Shown: positions 38,442 through 47,735, counted from the stretch's first letter. The stretch: 64,000 bases of DNA from Palleronia pontilimi (GCF_016412875.1 NZ_JAEKPD010000007.1:62001-126000), one strand, 5' to 3'. Translations and numbers: made by a program. The notes: generated by a model from the sequence alone, not told the origin.

Positions 38442-38774
38442 TCAGCCGGTGGCAGCTTTGTAACTGGCCGACGCCTTCTTCGCCATCGCCATGGCCTTCA
38501 TCGCGTCCGCGTTCGTGACCAGCTTAGTGGTCTTGCCGCCCGCCATCGCCCCCGACGCGCCCACAGCCAGCGCGCAGGCGGCCATGGCGGTGTCGTCGGG
38601 CGCTTCGATCAGCACCATGACGTCGTCTTCGCCCATGCAATAGAAGAATTGGTGCAGCTTGCCGCCCACCGCCTCGATCAGCGGCCGCGCGGCCTTTTCG
38701 CGGTCCTGCGACGTGTCGACCAGCGCCTTCAGCGCCTGGGCGGTATAGCGCCCCTGAAACATGTAGAAAGGCAT
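38442..38774 (-). CDS. GYD-domain protein
   Basis: This 110-residue protein has a ferredoxin-like GYD domain (PF08734): MPFYMFQGRYTAQALKALVD, HQFFYCMGEDDVMVLIEAPD, then DDTAMAACALAVGASGAMAG. The function is unknown. GGGGAG lies nine bases before the ATG. The open frame continues upstream into the next gene in another sense, so the short form is the real one. Confidence 0.85.
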   Translation of the reverse strand: MPFYMFQGRYTAQALKALVDTSQDREKAARPLIEAVGGKLHQFFYCMGEDDVMVLIEAPDDTAMAACALAVGASGAMAGGKTTKLVTNADAMKAMAMAKKASASYKAATG

Positions 38775-38905
38775 GACAAAAATCTCCCCTTGGGTCCGGT
38801 TCTGAAATGAGCGGCCCGCAGGTGGGGAGAGACACGTAGCAGAGCCACAGCGCGAAACATACCATAATCTGGGGGAAAAGTCGCGCGCGTTCCCCCGCGT
38901 CCGGC

Positions 38906-39922
38906 TCAGCGCGTGCAGATTTCCTGCAGCGCGACCCATTGCGCGTCCGACAGCACCGGCCGCGCCATGTTCGGATCCACCGGATCGCTTTCGATCAACG
39001 ACACGGTGGCCTCGCCGGTGACGTCGACGGCATAGGCGTAGGGCGCGACCGGGATCTGCGCGGCCCCCATGCGGCGCAGGAACGCCGCCTCGGGCAGGGG
39101 ATCCTGCGGTTCCTTCAGCAGCGTCTCGGCATAGGCGCGCAGCGTGTCGTCGGGGATTTCGCCCTGGGTCAACAGCTGGAACGCCGCCCACGGGCCCATC
39201 TTGGCAAGCAACCGCGCGATCGGGTCGGTGGCCTCGGCGCGGGCCAGTTCGGCGATGATGAAGCCCGCGACGGGCGCGGCGTCGTCGTAATCCTCGATCA
39301 GCGCGCGGTTCACCAAGACCAGGTTGCCCGGCAGGTGCTCGGCCGCTTCGGGTCCGCCCGGCAGCACCACGATCTGACCCGCGCCGGGACCCAGCACGCG
39401 CTGCGACAGCGCCGACAGCGCCGCCCGGGCCGAGCGGTTGTCGCACCGCTCGCCCGACACGCGGATGATCTGGCGCAGCAGGCGCAGCCCGGTATCGGCG
39501 CGCACGGCGGGCGGGGCCACGGCGGTGGCGTGGCGGACCAGCGCGTCGGGCAGCCACAGCACCGAGCCCGCGACAAGCCCGCCCAGCACCACCGTAAGCA
39601 CGCCCGTGCGCAGCCAGCCGCGGCGGGGGCGGCGCCGCTCGATGGCGCGGTGCACGGTGTCGATGGCGTCGATCATCTGCGCGTCGTCCAGCTCCAGCGT
39701 CTCGGTCGCGTCGATACCGGGCGCGAAGATCGCGGGCATCTGGCCGGGGTTCATCCGCTCGATCGCGGGCAGCGACCAGTGGGCCAGCGGCCGCTCGGCG
39801 GAATCGCTGATCGCCAGCGTCGCGTCGCCCAGCGACACCAGCACGTCGCGGCGCTGGGCGTCGGGCGTGGCGCGCCACAGACCCGACGCCTCGAGCCGCT
39901 CGTATTCCTTCAGGGCGGTCAT
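38906..39922 (-). CDS. membrane-anchored protein with degenerate M48-like segment
   Basis: This 338-residue protein has a cytoplasmic N-terminus of about 100 residues and one transmembrane helix (VLTVVLGGLVAGSVLWL). The outer part has GNLVLVNRALIEDYDDAAPV and GFIIAELARAEATDP, which I read as an M48-peptidase-like fold with the HExxH motif changed to AELAR, so it is probably inactive. This is inference. It lies 10 bases after an acyl-CoA ligase on the same strand, so probably one transcript. Confidence 0.65.
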   Translation of the reverse strand: MTALKEYERLEASGLWRATPDAQRRDVLVSLGDATLAISDSAERPLAHWSLPAIERMNPGQMPAIFAPGIDATETLELDDAQMIDAIDTVHRAIERRRPRRGWLRTGVLTVVLGGLVAGSVLWLPDALVRHATAVAPPAVRADTGLRLLRQIIRVSGERCDNRSARAALSALSQRVLGPGAGQIVVLPGGPEAAEHLPGNLVLVNRALIEDYDDAAPVAGFIIAELARAEATDPIARLLAKMGPWAAFQLLTQGEIPDDTLRAYAETLLKEPQDPLPEAAFLRRMGAAQIPVAPYAYAVDVTGEATVSLIESDPVDPNMARPVLSDAQWVALQEICTR

Positions 39923-39932
39923 GCGTGGCCTT

Positions 39933-41558
39933 TCACAGGGTCTTGGCCACGTCGCGCAGCTCGTATTTCTGGATCTTCCCGGTCGAGGTCTTGGGCAGCT
40001 CCTGGAACACCACCTTCTTCGGCGTCTTGAATCCCGCCAGACGCTCGCGGACGTAGCCGATCAGGTCGGCCTCGTCCCCCGTCGCACCCTTCTTCAGCTC
40101 GACGAAGGCGCAGGGCACCTCGCCCCACTTGTCGTCGGGCTTGGCCACCACGGCGCAGAGCGACACGGCGGGGTGGCCCATCAGGCAGCCCTCGACCTCG
40201 ACCGAGCTGATGTTCTCGCCGCCCGAGATGATGATGTCCTTGGCGCGGTCGGCGATCTGGATATAGCCGTCGGGGTGCTGCACGGCGATGTCGCCCGAAT
40301 GGAACCAGCCGCCCGCGAAGGCCTCGGCGGTGGCGTCTGGATCGCGGTAATAGCCCTTCATCACGCAATTGCCGCGAATGGCGATCTCGCCCTGGGTCTT
40401 GCCGTCCAGCGGGACTTGCGAGTCCTGGTCGTCCAGCACCGCGATCGGCTCCATCATGGGCATCGCCACCCCCTGCCGCGCCTTCCGGGCCGCGATCTCG
40501 TCGCTGGGCGCGTCGTCCCAGGCGCTGTCCCACAAACATTCTGTTACGTGGCCGTAGGTTTCGGTCAGGCCATAGACATGGGTGACGTTGAAGCCGATCT
40601 TCTCCATCCCCGCCAGGGTGGCCGGGGCCGGGGGCGCGCCCGCGGTGAAGACCTCGACCGTGTGGTCGAACTCGCGCCGTTCTTCGTCGGGCGCATTGAC
40701 CAGGCTGTTCAGCACGATGGGCGCGCCGCCGAAATGGGTCACGCGCTCGTCGGCGATGGCGTTGTAGATCGCGGCGGCCGAGATATCGCGGCAGCATATG
40801 GTGCAGCCGCCCAGCACCGGCATCATCCAGGTGTGGTTCCAGCCGTTGCAATGGAACAGCGGCACGATCGTCAGGTGGCGCGGATAGAGCACCATCCGCC
40901 ACGAGATCACCGTGCCCATGGTCATGAGGTAAGCGCCCCGGTGGTGATAAACGACGCCCTTGGGCCGCCCGGTGGTGCCCGACGTGTAGTTCAGCGCCAG
41001 GCTTTCCCATTCGTCCTGGGGCATGACCCACTGGAAATCGGGGCTGCCCTTGGCCAGCAGGTCGTCCCAGGTCGGGTGGCGCCCGCTGGCCGGAAAGCCC
41101 GCGGCGGGGTCCGGCACTTCGACGATCATGGGGGCCTTGTCGTCGATGCGGCCCACCGCGTCTTCGCACATCTGAAGGAACTGGCTGTCCACAAGCACGA
41201 TCCGCGCGCCGCCATGGGACAGGATATAGGACACGGTATCGGCATCCAGCCGGGTGTTGATCGTGTTCAGCACCGCGCCGCAGGCGGGCACGCCGAAATG
41301 CGCGATTGCCTGCGCCGCCACGTTGGGCAGGATCGTCGCGACCACGTCGCCCGACGCGACGCCTTCGGCCACCAGCCCGCCCGCCAGCCGCGACGCGGCG
41401 GCGTGGTAGTCGGCATAGCTCAGCCGGATATCGCGATCGACCAGCGCTTCGCGCCGGGGAAAGACCTGCGCCGCGCGCGCCAGGTGCGACAGGGGTGTCA
41501 GGGCCACGTGATTGGCCGCGCGGCTCTCCAATCCGGTTTCGTCCTGCATCCAGCCCAT
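39933..41558 (-). CDS. acyl-CoA synthetase (AMP-binding)
   Basis: This 541-residue adenylate-forming ligase has LALNYTSGTTGRPKGVVYHH, HFGGAPIVLNSLVNAPDEER, HVYGLTETYGHVTEC, HSGDIAVQHPDGYIQIADRA and the catalytic Lys in LPKTSTGKIQKYEL. The family includes fatty-acid and DMSP-related (DmdB-like) ligases; the chain-length preference cannot be read. It starts MGWMQDETGLE. It is cotranscribed with the membrane protein downstream. Confidence 0.9.
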   Translation of the reverse strand: MGWMQDETGLESRAANHVALTPLSHLARAAQVFPRREALVDRDIRLSYADYHAAASRLAGGLVAEGVASGDVVATILPNVAAQAIAHFGVPACGAVLNTINTRLDADTVSYILSHGGARIVLVDSQFLQMCEDAVGRIDDKAPMIVEVPDPAAGFPASGRHPTWDDLLAKGSPDFQWVMPQDEWESLALNYTSGTTGRPKGVVYHHRGAYLMTMGTVISWRMVLYPRHLTIVPLFHCNGWNHTWMMPVLGGCTICCRDISAAAIYNAIADERVTHFGGAPIVLNSLVNAPDEERREFDHTVEVFTAGAPPAPATLAGMEKIGFNVTHVYGLTETYGHVTECLWDSAWDDAPSDEIAARKARQGVAMPMMEPIAVLDDQDSQVPLDGKTQGEIAIRGNCVMKGYYRDPDATAEAFAGGWFHSGDIAVQHPDGYIQIADRAKDIIISGGENISSVEVEGCLMGHPAVSLCAVVAKPDDKWGEVPCAFVELKKGATGDEADLIGYVRERLAGFKTPKKVVFQELPKTSTGKIQKYELRDVAKTL

Positions 41559-41636
41559 GGCGTGCCCCCCTTACCTTACCTTAGACTGAGTATTGCGGCA
41601 GCCACGCCCGTTGCAAAGCCCGGAAAGCGCGCGTCC

Positions 41637-42284
41637 ATGATCATCTCGCCCCAGCGCGGCTATATCTTCGTGCATATCCCCAAGACGGGGGGCACGGCCC
41701 TCAGCCTGGCGCTGGAAGACCGCGCTATGAAGGACGACATCCTGATCGGCGACACCCCCAAGGCGGTGAAGCGGCGCGGGCGCCTGAAGGGCCTGGAGGC
41801 GCGGGGCCGTCTTTGGAAGCATTCGCGGTTATCGGACATCGAAGGCGTCCTGCCCCCCGACCGCATCGCCGAAATGTTCGTCTTCACCCTCGTGCGCAAT
41901 CCGTGGGACCGCATGGTCAGCTATTACCACTGGCTGCGGGCGCAATCCTTCGAGCATCCCGCCGTCGCCCTGTCGCGCGAGCTGGATTTCGCGGGCTTCG
42001 TCGCCCATCCGCTGACGGCGCAAAGCTTCGCCAATGACACCGCGCGCCACTACGTCACCTTGAGCGACGGGCGCGAGGTCGATGCCCTATTCCTGCGGCT
42101 CGAGCGGTTGGAGCATGACATCGAAAAGGTCGAAACGCGGCTGGATCTCAGCCTCGGGCGAATCGCGCGGGTTAACGCGTCGCTCCGATCGCGCAACTAT
42201 CGCGACTACTACGACGCGGAAACCGCCCGGATCGTGGGCGAAATCTGCGCGGAAGACGTGGAACGCTTCGGCTACGCCTTTTGA
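41637..42284 (+). CDS. sulfotransferase family protein
   Basis: This 215-residue protein has the 5'-phosphosulfate loop IFVHIPKTGGTALSLAL and the 3'-phosphate motif LVRNPWDRMVSYYHWL of PAPS-dependent sulfotransferases (Sulfotransfer_2 type). It is short but has both key sites. Roseobacter genomes carry several, often for cell-surface or lipid sulfation; the acceptor is unknown. A 7-base inverted repeat follows the stop. Confidence 0.88.
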   Translation: MIISPQRGYIFVHIPKTGGTALSLALEDRAMKDDILIGDTPKAVKRRGRLKGLEARGRLWKHSRLSDIEGVLPPDRIAEMFVFTLVRNPWDRMVSYYHWLRAQSFEHPAVALSRELDFAGFVAHPLTAQSFANDTARHYVTLSDGREVDALFLRLERLEHDIEKVETRLDLSLGRIARVNASLRSRNYRDYYDAETARIVGEICAEDVERFGYAF

Positions 42285-42306
42285 TTGTTCGCAGGCCGGG
42301 AACAAT
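42284..42306. other. short inverted repeat after the sulfotransferase gene
   Basis: ATTGTTC (42284-42290) and GAACAAT (42300-42306) flank nine bases right after the stop codon. There is no T run. It could be a weak terminator or operator. Confidence 0.3.
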
Positions 42307-42449
42307 ACCGACAATTGAAGCTGTCAAGAAACCGGTAACCTCTTTCGCCGTATTCCTGCCCCAATCGGGGCAAAATGCTGCGGCAATCAAGGCTCAAGCA
42401 AGATGCGAGCCCGGCCAGCACCGGGTCGTCCGACAGACAGGAGCCGACG

Positions 42450-43082
42450 ATGCACATGTCCGCAAACAGCTTTTCGCCCCAGTCCGAGGTTCCGCACGCA
42501 CGCGCTGCGACGACCGGTATCGTGTCGGGCACCCGCGTCGCCACCACCGTCGGCTGGCGCGCGGTCGAGGACGTGAAACCGGGCGAGAAGGTGCTGACCT
42601 TCGATGGCGGCCTGCAAGAGGTCATCCGCGTCGAGCGGCGGCGCCTGTGGCCCAGCGCCAAGGGCTGCCCGCGCGACGTGTGGCCGCTGACCGTGCCCGT
42701 CGGCGCGCTCGGCAACCATTCCGAGATGCAGCTGCTGCCCGACCAGCCCGTCATGCTGGAATCCGACGCGGCCGAGGATATCTTCGGCGATCCCTTCACG
42801 CTGATGGCCGCCCAGGCCCTGGAAGGCCTGCGCGGCATCGCCCGGGCGATCCCCGAAACCCAGATCAGCGTCGTGACCCTGTATTTCGCCACCGAGCAGC
42901 TGGTTTTCGCCAATATCGGTGCGCTGTTTCTCTGCCCGCAGGACGTGTCCGCGCGCAACGACGCACCCGATCCCGAAAGCATGGTCTATTCGATGCTGCC
43001 GCTGGACCGGGCCGCAAGCCTGACCCGCATCATCGCCCGCGAGGAATCGCAAGCCGCGCAGGCGGCATCGGCCGAGGTCTGA
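42450..43082 (+). CDS. Hint-domain protein 3 (lacks the catalytic Cys)
   Basis: This 210-residue protein is a small Hint-like domain: GIVSGTRVATTVGWRAVEDV, KPGEKVLTFDGGLQEVIRVE. Compared with its two paralogues the Cys at the first position of the Hint block is Gly23, so self-processing should be lost. AGGAG lies six bases before the ATG; an earlier ATG (42375) gives a non-homologous leader. A C-terminal tail ends MLPLDRAASLTRII. Confidence 0.75.
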   Translation: MHMSANSFSPQSEVPHARAATTGIVSGTRVATTVGWRAVEDVKPGEKVLTFDGGLQEVIRVERRRLWPSAKGCPRDVWPLTVPVGALGNHSEMQLLPDQPVMLESDAAEDIFGDPFTLMAAQALEGLRGIARAIPETQISVVTLYFATEQLVFANIGALFLCPQDVSARNDAPDPESMVYSMLPLDRAASLTRIIAREESQAAQAASAEV

Positions 43083-43107
43083 TTCACACCCGACCGGCTA
43101 CGGACAT

Positions 43108-43140
43108 TAAAAAAAGGGCGCGGATCTCACCGCGCCCTTT
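43108..43140. terminator. bidirectional terminator between Hint3 and fadB
   Basis: GGGCGCGG (43116-43123) and CCGCGCCC (43130-43137) pair perfectly around ATCTCA. Seven A bases precede and TTT follows, so it gives a T run on the minus strand for fadB and a weaker one on the plus strand for Hint3. Confidence 0.85.
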
Positions 43141-43162
43141 GTCCTTCTTCTGACCGATCAGC

Positions 43163-45364
43163 TCACGCGGCCTTCATCGCCGCCCCATCGCCGAACCGGT
43201 CGTAGAAGCTGCCGCCGTCCCGCGCCAGGTCGCGCAGCAGCTCGGGCGTCTCGAAGCGCGCGCCTTCCTCGGCGGTCAGCGTCTCGCAGATCTCGACGGC
43301 CTTCGACGCGCCGATGATGTCCAGCCAGCCGAACGGGCCGCCCGACCACGGCGCGAAGCCCCAGCCCAGGATCGCGCCCACGTCGCCCTCGCGGATGTCT
43401 TCCAGCACACCGTCCTGGAACGCCCGCACCGCTTCCAGCACGCCCGCCATCATCAGGCGATGCTGCACGCGGGTCAGGTCCGGCTGGTCGTCCACGACCG
43501 GGTATTTCTTCGACAACCCGTCCCACAAGCCCTGCCGCTTGCCGTCGTCGGAATAGGCGTAGAAGCCGGAATTCGACTTGCGCCCCAACCGGCCCTTGTC
43601 GGCCATCCAGAACAGCACCTCGTCCACCGCCTCGTCCGGGTAGGCGTCGCCCATGGCGGCCTTCGTGGCCTTGGCAATCTTCACGCCCAGGTCAATCGAG
43701 GTCTCGTCCACCAGCTGCAGCGGTCCCAGCGGGAAGCCCAGCATCTTGGCCGCGTTCTCGATCAGCGCGGGCTCGACGCCTTCCTTCACCATCCGCACCC
43801 CTTCGTTGATGTAGGGGATGATGCAGCGGTTGGCGTAGAAGAACCGCGCGTCGTTGACCACGATGGGCGTCTTGCGGATCTGGCGCACGTAGTCCAGCGC
43901 CTTGGCCACCGCGATATCGCCGGTCTGCTTGCCCTTGATGATCTCGACCAGCAGCATCTTGTCGACGGGGCTGAAGAAGTGGATGCCGATGAATTGCTCG
44001 GGGCGCTGGGACGCTTTCGCCAGCTCCGAAATCGGCAGGGTCGAGGTGTTGGTGGCGAAGATGCAGTCCGGTCCGACCACGGCTTCGACGTTTTTCGTGA
44101 CCTCGGCCTTGATCTTCGGGTCCTCGAACACCGCCTCCACGATCAGGTCGCAGCCCTTGAGAGCGTCGTAATCGGTGGTCGCCGTGATGCGGCCCAGCAC
44201 CTCGGCCTTCTTCTCTTCCGTGACCTTCTTGCGCTGGATGCCCTTGTCCAGGATCCCCTCGGAATACGCCTTGCCCTTGTCGGCATTGGCCTGTTCCTGG
44301 TCGATCAGAACGACCTCGATCCCGGCCTGCGCGCTGACATAGGCAATGCCCGCACCCATCATGCCGGCGCCCATGATGCCGACCTTCTTGACGGTCTGGT
44401 CGGGCGCCTCGGGGCGGTTGGCACCCTTTTCCAGCGCTTCCTTGTTGATGAAGAGCGACCGGATCATCGCCTCGCTGCTGGGGTTCATCAAAACGCTCGT
44501 AAACCAGCGCGCCTCGATCTTGATGGCGGTGTCGAAGGGCACCAGCGCGCCTTCATAGACCGCCGACAGCAGCGCCTTGGCCGCCGGATAGACCCCTTGG
44601 GTCTTGCCGTGCACCATGGCCGACGCGCCCACGAAGGTCATGAATCCCTGCGCCGAATAGGGCGCGCCGCCGGGGAACTTGTAGCCCTTCTGGTCCCACG
44701 GCTTGACGATATCCGCGTCGGTTGCGTTCAGCACCCACTCCTTCGCGGCGGAAACGGGGTCGTCCACCACCTCGTGCACCAGACCTGCCATCTTGGCCTT
44801 CTTGGGGTCGTTCAGCTTGCCTTCCAGCAGGATCGGGCTGGCCTGCATCGCGCCCAGCAGGCGGCTGACGCGGGTGGTGCCGCCCATGCCGGGGAAGATG
44901 CCGACCATGATCTCGGGCAGGCCGATCTTGGCCTTGGGATTGTCGGCGGCGAAGATGCGGTGGCAGGCCAGCGGGATTTCCAGCCCGATCCCCAGCGCCG
45001 TGCCGGGCAGGGCGGCGGCGATGGGCTTGCCGCCTTTGTTGGTCTTCGGGTCCATCCCCGCGCGCTCGATCTTGCGCAGGATGCCGTGGCAGCGCATGAG
45101 CCCTTCGAACAGGCCCTTGGCCGGATCGTCGCCCGCGCTTTTCTTCATCTTGGCGATGATGTTCAGGTCCATCCCGCCGGCGAAATCCTTCTTGCCGGAC
45201 GTGATGACGATGCCCTTCACGTGGCCGTCTTCCAGCGCGTCGGTGACGCAGGCGTCCAGCTCGTCCCAGCCTTCCAGGCTGAGCACGTTCATGGATTTTC
45301 CGGGCACGTCCCAGGTGATGATGGCAACGCCGTCGTCGCCCTTCTTCATGGTGAAATCGGTCAT
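43163..45364 (-). CDS. fadB: multifunctional fatty-acid oxidation protein: enoyl-CoA hydratase/3-hydroxyacyl-CoA dehydrogenase
   Basis: This 733-residue protein joins an N-terminal crotonase domain (ALPGTALGIGLEIPLACHRI, then IGLPEIMVGIFPGMGGTTR) with a 3-hydroxyacyl-CoA dehydrogenase domain starting near residue 330 (VGIMGAGMMGAGIAYVSAQA) and containing IGIHFFSPVDKMLLVEII. It hydrates enoyl-CoA and oxidises 3-hydroxyacyl-CoA. It is in a minus-strand fad cluster 12 bases after fadA. Confidence 0.94.
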   Translation of the reverse strand: MTDFTMKKGDDGVAIITWDVPGKSMNVLSLEGWDELDACVTDALEDGHVKGIVITSGKKDFAGGMDLNIIAKMKKSAGDDPAKGLFEGLMRCHGILRKIERAGMDPKTNKGGKPIAAALPGTALGIGLEIPLACHRIFAADNPKAKIGLPEIMVGIFPGMGGTTRVSRLLGAMQASPILLEGKLNDPKKAKMAGLVHEVVDDPVSAAKEWVLNATDADIVKPWDQKGYKFPGGAPYSAQGFMTFVGASAMVHGKTQGVYPAAKALLSAVYEGALVPFDTAIKIEARWFTSVLMNPSSEAMIRSLFINKEALEKGANRPEAPDQTVKKVGIMGAGMMGAGIAYVSAQAGIEVVLIDQEQANADKGKAYSEGILDKGIQRKKVTEEKKAEVLGRITATTDYDALKGCDLIVEAVFEDPKIKAEVTKNVEAVVGPDCIFATNTSTLPISELAKASQRPEQFIGIHFFSPVDKMLLVEIIKGKQTGDIAVAKALDYVRQIRKTPIVVNDARFFYANRCIIPYINEGVRMVKEGVEPALIENAAKMLGFPLGPLQLVDETSIDLGVKIAKATKAAMGDAYPDEAVDEVLFWMADKGRLGRKSNSGFYAYSDDGKRQGLWDGLSKKYPVVDDQPDLTRVQHRLMMAGVLEAVRAFQDGVLEDIREGDVGAILGWGFAPWSGGPFGWLDIIGASKAVEICETLTAEEGARFETPELLRDLARDGGSFYDRFGDGAAMKAA

Positions 45365-45376
45365 GGGATCGGCTCC

Positions 45377-46600
45377 TTACACGCGCTCGATGATGGTGGC
45401 CGCGCCCATGCCGGACGCGATGCAAAGGGTGGCAAGACCCACTTCCTTGTCCGAGCGCTCGAGCTCGTCCAAGAGGGTGCCGATGATGATCGCCCCCGTG
45501 GCGCCCAGCGGGTGGCCCATGGCGATGGATCCGCCGTTCACGTTGACCTTGTCGTGGTCCACGTCGAAGGCTTGCATGAAGCGCAGCACCACGGATGCGA
45601 ACGCCTCGTTCACCTCGAAAAGATCAATATCACCGATATCCATGCCGTGATCGGCCAGGATCTTGTGGGTCACGGGCACGGGGCCGGTCAGCATGATGGT
45701 GGGATCGGTGCCGATCTTCGCCGTGGCGCGGATGCGCGCGCGGGGCTTCAGACCGTGGGCCTTGCCGAATTCCGCGTCGCCGATCAGCACGCCCGCGGCG
45801 CCGTCCACGATGCCCGAGCTGTTGCCCGCGTGGTGGATGTGGTTGATCCGCTCGAGATGCGGGTACTTCATCAGCGCGATCTTGTCGAAGCCGGGCATGG
45901 TCTCGCCCATGTCCTTGAAGGACGGGTTCAGGCTGCCCAGCGCCTGCATGTCGGTGCCGGGGCGCATGTACTCGTCGTGGTCCAGGATGGTCAGACCGTT
46001 GCGGTCCTTCACCTCGATGATGGACTTGGCGAAACGGTTGTCCTTCCACGCGGCCTCGGCCCGGTTCTGGGATTCCACCGCCAAAGCGTCCGCGTCGTCG
46101 CGGGAGAAGCCGTATTCGGTGGCGATAATATCCGCGGATATACCTTGCGGGACGAAATAGGTCTTCATGGCGATGGACGGGTCCACGGCGATGGCCGCAC
46201 CGTCCGAGCCCATGGCCACGCGGCCCATCATCTCGACGCCGCCCGCGATATAGCCGACGCCGCCCCGCTGGCCGGTCGCACCGCGCACCTGGTTGGCGGC
46301 CATGTTCACGGCCTCCATTCCGCTGGCGCAGAAGCGGTTGATGGCGACGCCGGGGATGCGCTCGTCCAGCTCCGAGGCCAGCACCGCGGTCCGCGCCAGG
46401 CAGCCGCCCTGTTCGCCCACCTGCGTGACGTTGCCCCAGATCACGTCCTCGACCGCTTGGCCCTCAAGGCCGTTGCGGGTCTTGACGGCGTTCAGCACCT
46501 CGGCCGACAGCCGCGCGCTGGTCACTTCGTGCAGCGCGCCGTCCTTGCGGCCCTTGCCGCGCGGGGTGCGCACGGCGTCGTAGATATAGGCTTCGGTCAT
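45377..46600 (-). CDS. fadA: acetyl-CoA acyltransferase (thiolase)
   Basis: This 407-residue thiolase has the nucleophile Cys91 in [13 protein letters not shown], the base His in [18 protein letters not shown] and the second Cys in [15 protein letters not shown]. The start [16 protein letters not shown] has GAGGAGG six bases upstream; the open frame beyond is not thiolase. Thiolytic cleavage of 3-ketoacyl-CoA completes the cycle with FadB. It lies 11 bases after GST. Confidence 0.95.
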   Translation of the reverse strand: MTEAYIYDAVRTPRGKGRKDGALHEVTSARLSAEVLNAVKTRNGLEGQAVEDVIWGNVTQVGEQGGCLARTAVLASELDERIPGVAINRFCASGMEAVNMAANQVRGATGQRGGVGYIAGGVEMMGRVAMGSDGAAIAVDPSIAMKTYFVPQGISADIIATEYGFSRDDADALAVESQNRAEAAWKDNRFAKSIIEVKDRNGLTILDHDEYMRPGTDMQALGSLNPSFKDMGETMPGFDKIALMKYPHLERINHIHHAGNSSGIVDGAAGVLIGDAEFGKAHGLKPRARIRATAKIGTDPTIMLTGPVPVTHKILADHGMDIGDIDLFEVNEAFASVVLRFMQAFDVDHDKVNVNGGSIAMGHPLGATGAIIIGTLLDELERSDKEVGLATLCIASGMGAATIIERV

Positions 46601-46611
46601 CTTCGTCCTCC

Positions 46612-47232
46612 TCAGGCCGCCGCTGCGCGGGGCATCAAGTCGTAGGGGTGTTTCCAGCCCGGCAGGGACTGGATGTTGTTCAGCCAGCGGTCGATCTCGG
46701 GCCAGTCGGCCCGGTCGAAACCGAAGGGTTCCGGGTAATACAGGTAGCCGCAGCAACTCAGATCCGCGATGGTGACGTCCCGTCCGACGAGCCAGTCGCG
46801 GCCCTTCAGCTGGGCGTCCAGCACGCCGTAGGCGGCCTTGAGGCGGCCCAGCTGGAAGTCGATCACCGGCTGCGGGCGCTTGGCCTCGGGCAGGAAGTTC
46901 ATCAGGAAGCGGGTCATGCCGATCTGGGTGGAAAACTTGTGGTTGTCCCAGAACAGCCAGCGCAGGATCTCGGACCGGTCGCCGTCCAGCTTGCCGGTGG
47001 TCCGCGCGATGTGGTCCAGCATGGCGCCCGACTGGGTCAGCGTCATGTCGCCGTCCTGCAGCACCGGCACCTCGCCCATGGGATTCACGCGCGCGCGCCA
47101 GTCTTCCGTCCGCGTCTCGCCGTTGAAGAAGTCGACGAAGACGGGCTGCCAGTCGAGACCCGCCAGTTCCAGCGCCAGCGCCACCTTGTAGGCGTTGCCG
47201 GATTCGCCGAAGCAGTGAAGCTTGATTGTCAT
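46612..47232 (-). CDS. glutathione S-transferase family protein
   Basis: This 206-residue GST has the thioredoxin-fold N-domain (LHCFGESGNAYKVALALELA, VNPMGEVPVLQDGDMTLTQS, with the SxA GSH-binding turn) and the helical C-domain (WLVGRDVTIADLSCCGYLYY). Its place in a fad cluster suggests handling of reactive acyl or aldehyde products, which is inference only. Confidence 0.9.
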   Translation of the reverse strand: MTIKLHCFGESGNAYKVALALELAGLDWQPVFVDFFNGETRTEDWRARVNPMGEVPVLQDGDMTLTQSGAMLDHIARTTGKLDGDRSEILRWLFWDNHKFSTQIGMTRFLMNFLPEAKRPQPVIDFQLGRLKAAYGVLDAQLKGRDWLVGRDVTIADLSCCGYLYYPEPFGFDRADWPEIDRWLNNIQSLPGWKHPYDLMPRAAAA

Positions 47233-47258
47233 CGCCTATCCTCGTGGTTGGGGCAGGA

Positions 47259-47313
47259 CCGGGGGGCTTTGCGCCCCCCGGACCCCCCGCAAGGTATTTT
47301 CGGACAGATGAAG
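47259..47313 (+). repeat. intergenic repeat copy with GC hairpin (inverted partner of the next copy)
   Basis: The hairpin CCGGGGGGC-TTTGC-GCCCCCCGG (47259-47281) is followed by ACCCCCCGC and the core AAGGTATTTTCGGACAGATG ending AAG. It carries the GACAG variant shared with the copy at 47453. Confidence 0.8.
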
Positions 47314-47452
47314 AAGCCTTCACCTGTTGTTAAGGTTAACCGCGCTAGGCTACGCGCGCGGTACAGGCTGAGGAGCCGATGGCCGCGACAGGTGAAGCCC
47401 CGCTGCGACCGTCCGTGGAAGCGTTCCGCCGCGGCGGGGTGGACCGTCCTGT
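47314..47452. other. 139-base segment between inverted repeat copies
   Basis: This non-coding stretch is enclosed by two oppositely oriented copies of the dispersed repeat. It contains TTGTTAAGGTTAACC, where GGTTAACC is a perfect palindrome, and no open frame I would trust. It could be the interior of a small inverted-repeat element. Confidence 0.4.
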
Positions 47453-47477
47453 CTTCATCTGTCCAGAAATACCTCCG
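47453..47477 (-). repeat. intergenic repeat copy (inverted partner of the copy at 47291)
   Basis: The plus strand reads CTTCATCTGTCCAGAAATAC then CTCCG. With the copy at 47291-47313 it forms an inverted pair around the 139-base segment. Confidence 0.75.
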
Positions 47478-47513
47478 CCGGAGGCAATCCCGAAGTCTCG
47501 ACCCGCGCCGCGC

Positions 47514-47726
47514 TCATCGTTTCCGCGCATCCAGTTCCGAATTGAACAGCCGCAGCCGTGCCGTCAGGTTCTCGGAATTGGTCACGCTGTCGAAATGCTC
47601 GAACAGGAAGCTCAGCGCCTCGCCCTCGTCCAGACCCGCCTCGGCCGCGAACCGTTTCAGGCGGCGGTAGCCGTCTTCGGTCATCGACACGGGGAAGCGG
47701 CGGGTCAGACGAAAGCGTTTGGGCAT
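47514..47726 (-). CDS. small protein with ribbon-helix-helix-like pattern
   Basis: This 70-residue basic protein reads RFRLTRRFPVSMTEDGYRRL, KRFAAEAGLDEGEALSFLFE, with a beta strand then two helices. This resembles a ribbon-helix-helix DNA-binding fold, but I do not recognise the family. It lies between GST and the acyl-CoA dehydrogenase in the fad cluster, 10 bases after the dehydrogenase stop, so it may be a regulator. Confidence 0.6.
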   Translation of the reverse strand: MPKRFRLTRRFPVSMTEDGYRRLKRFAAEAGLDEGEALSFLFEHFDSVTNSENLTARLRLFNSELDARKR

Positions 47727-47735
47727 CGGGGCTCC

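Noticed and set aside
42284..42306. GTTC/GAAC inverted repeat as a LexA box
   Set aside because: Spacing (nine bases between GTTC and GAAC) and orientation differ from the GAAC-N7-GAAC or GTTC-N7-GTTC alphaproteobacterial LexA site.
43460..46645. A 1061-residue plus-strand frame opposite fadB/fadA
   Set aside because: Antisense shadow of the recognised fadB and fadA genes with low-complexity His/Gln/Leu content.
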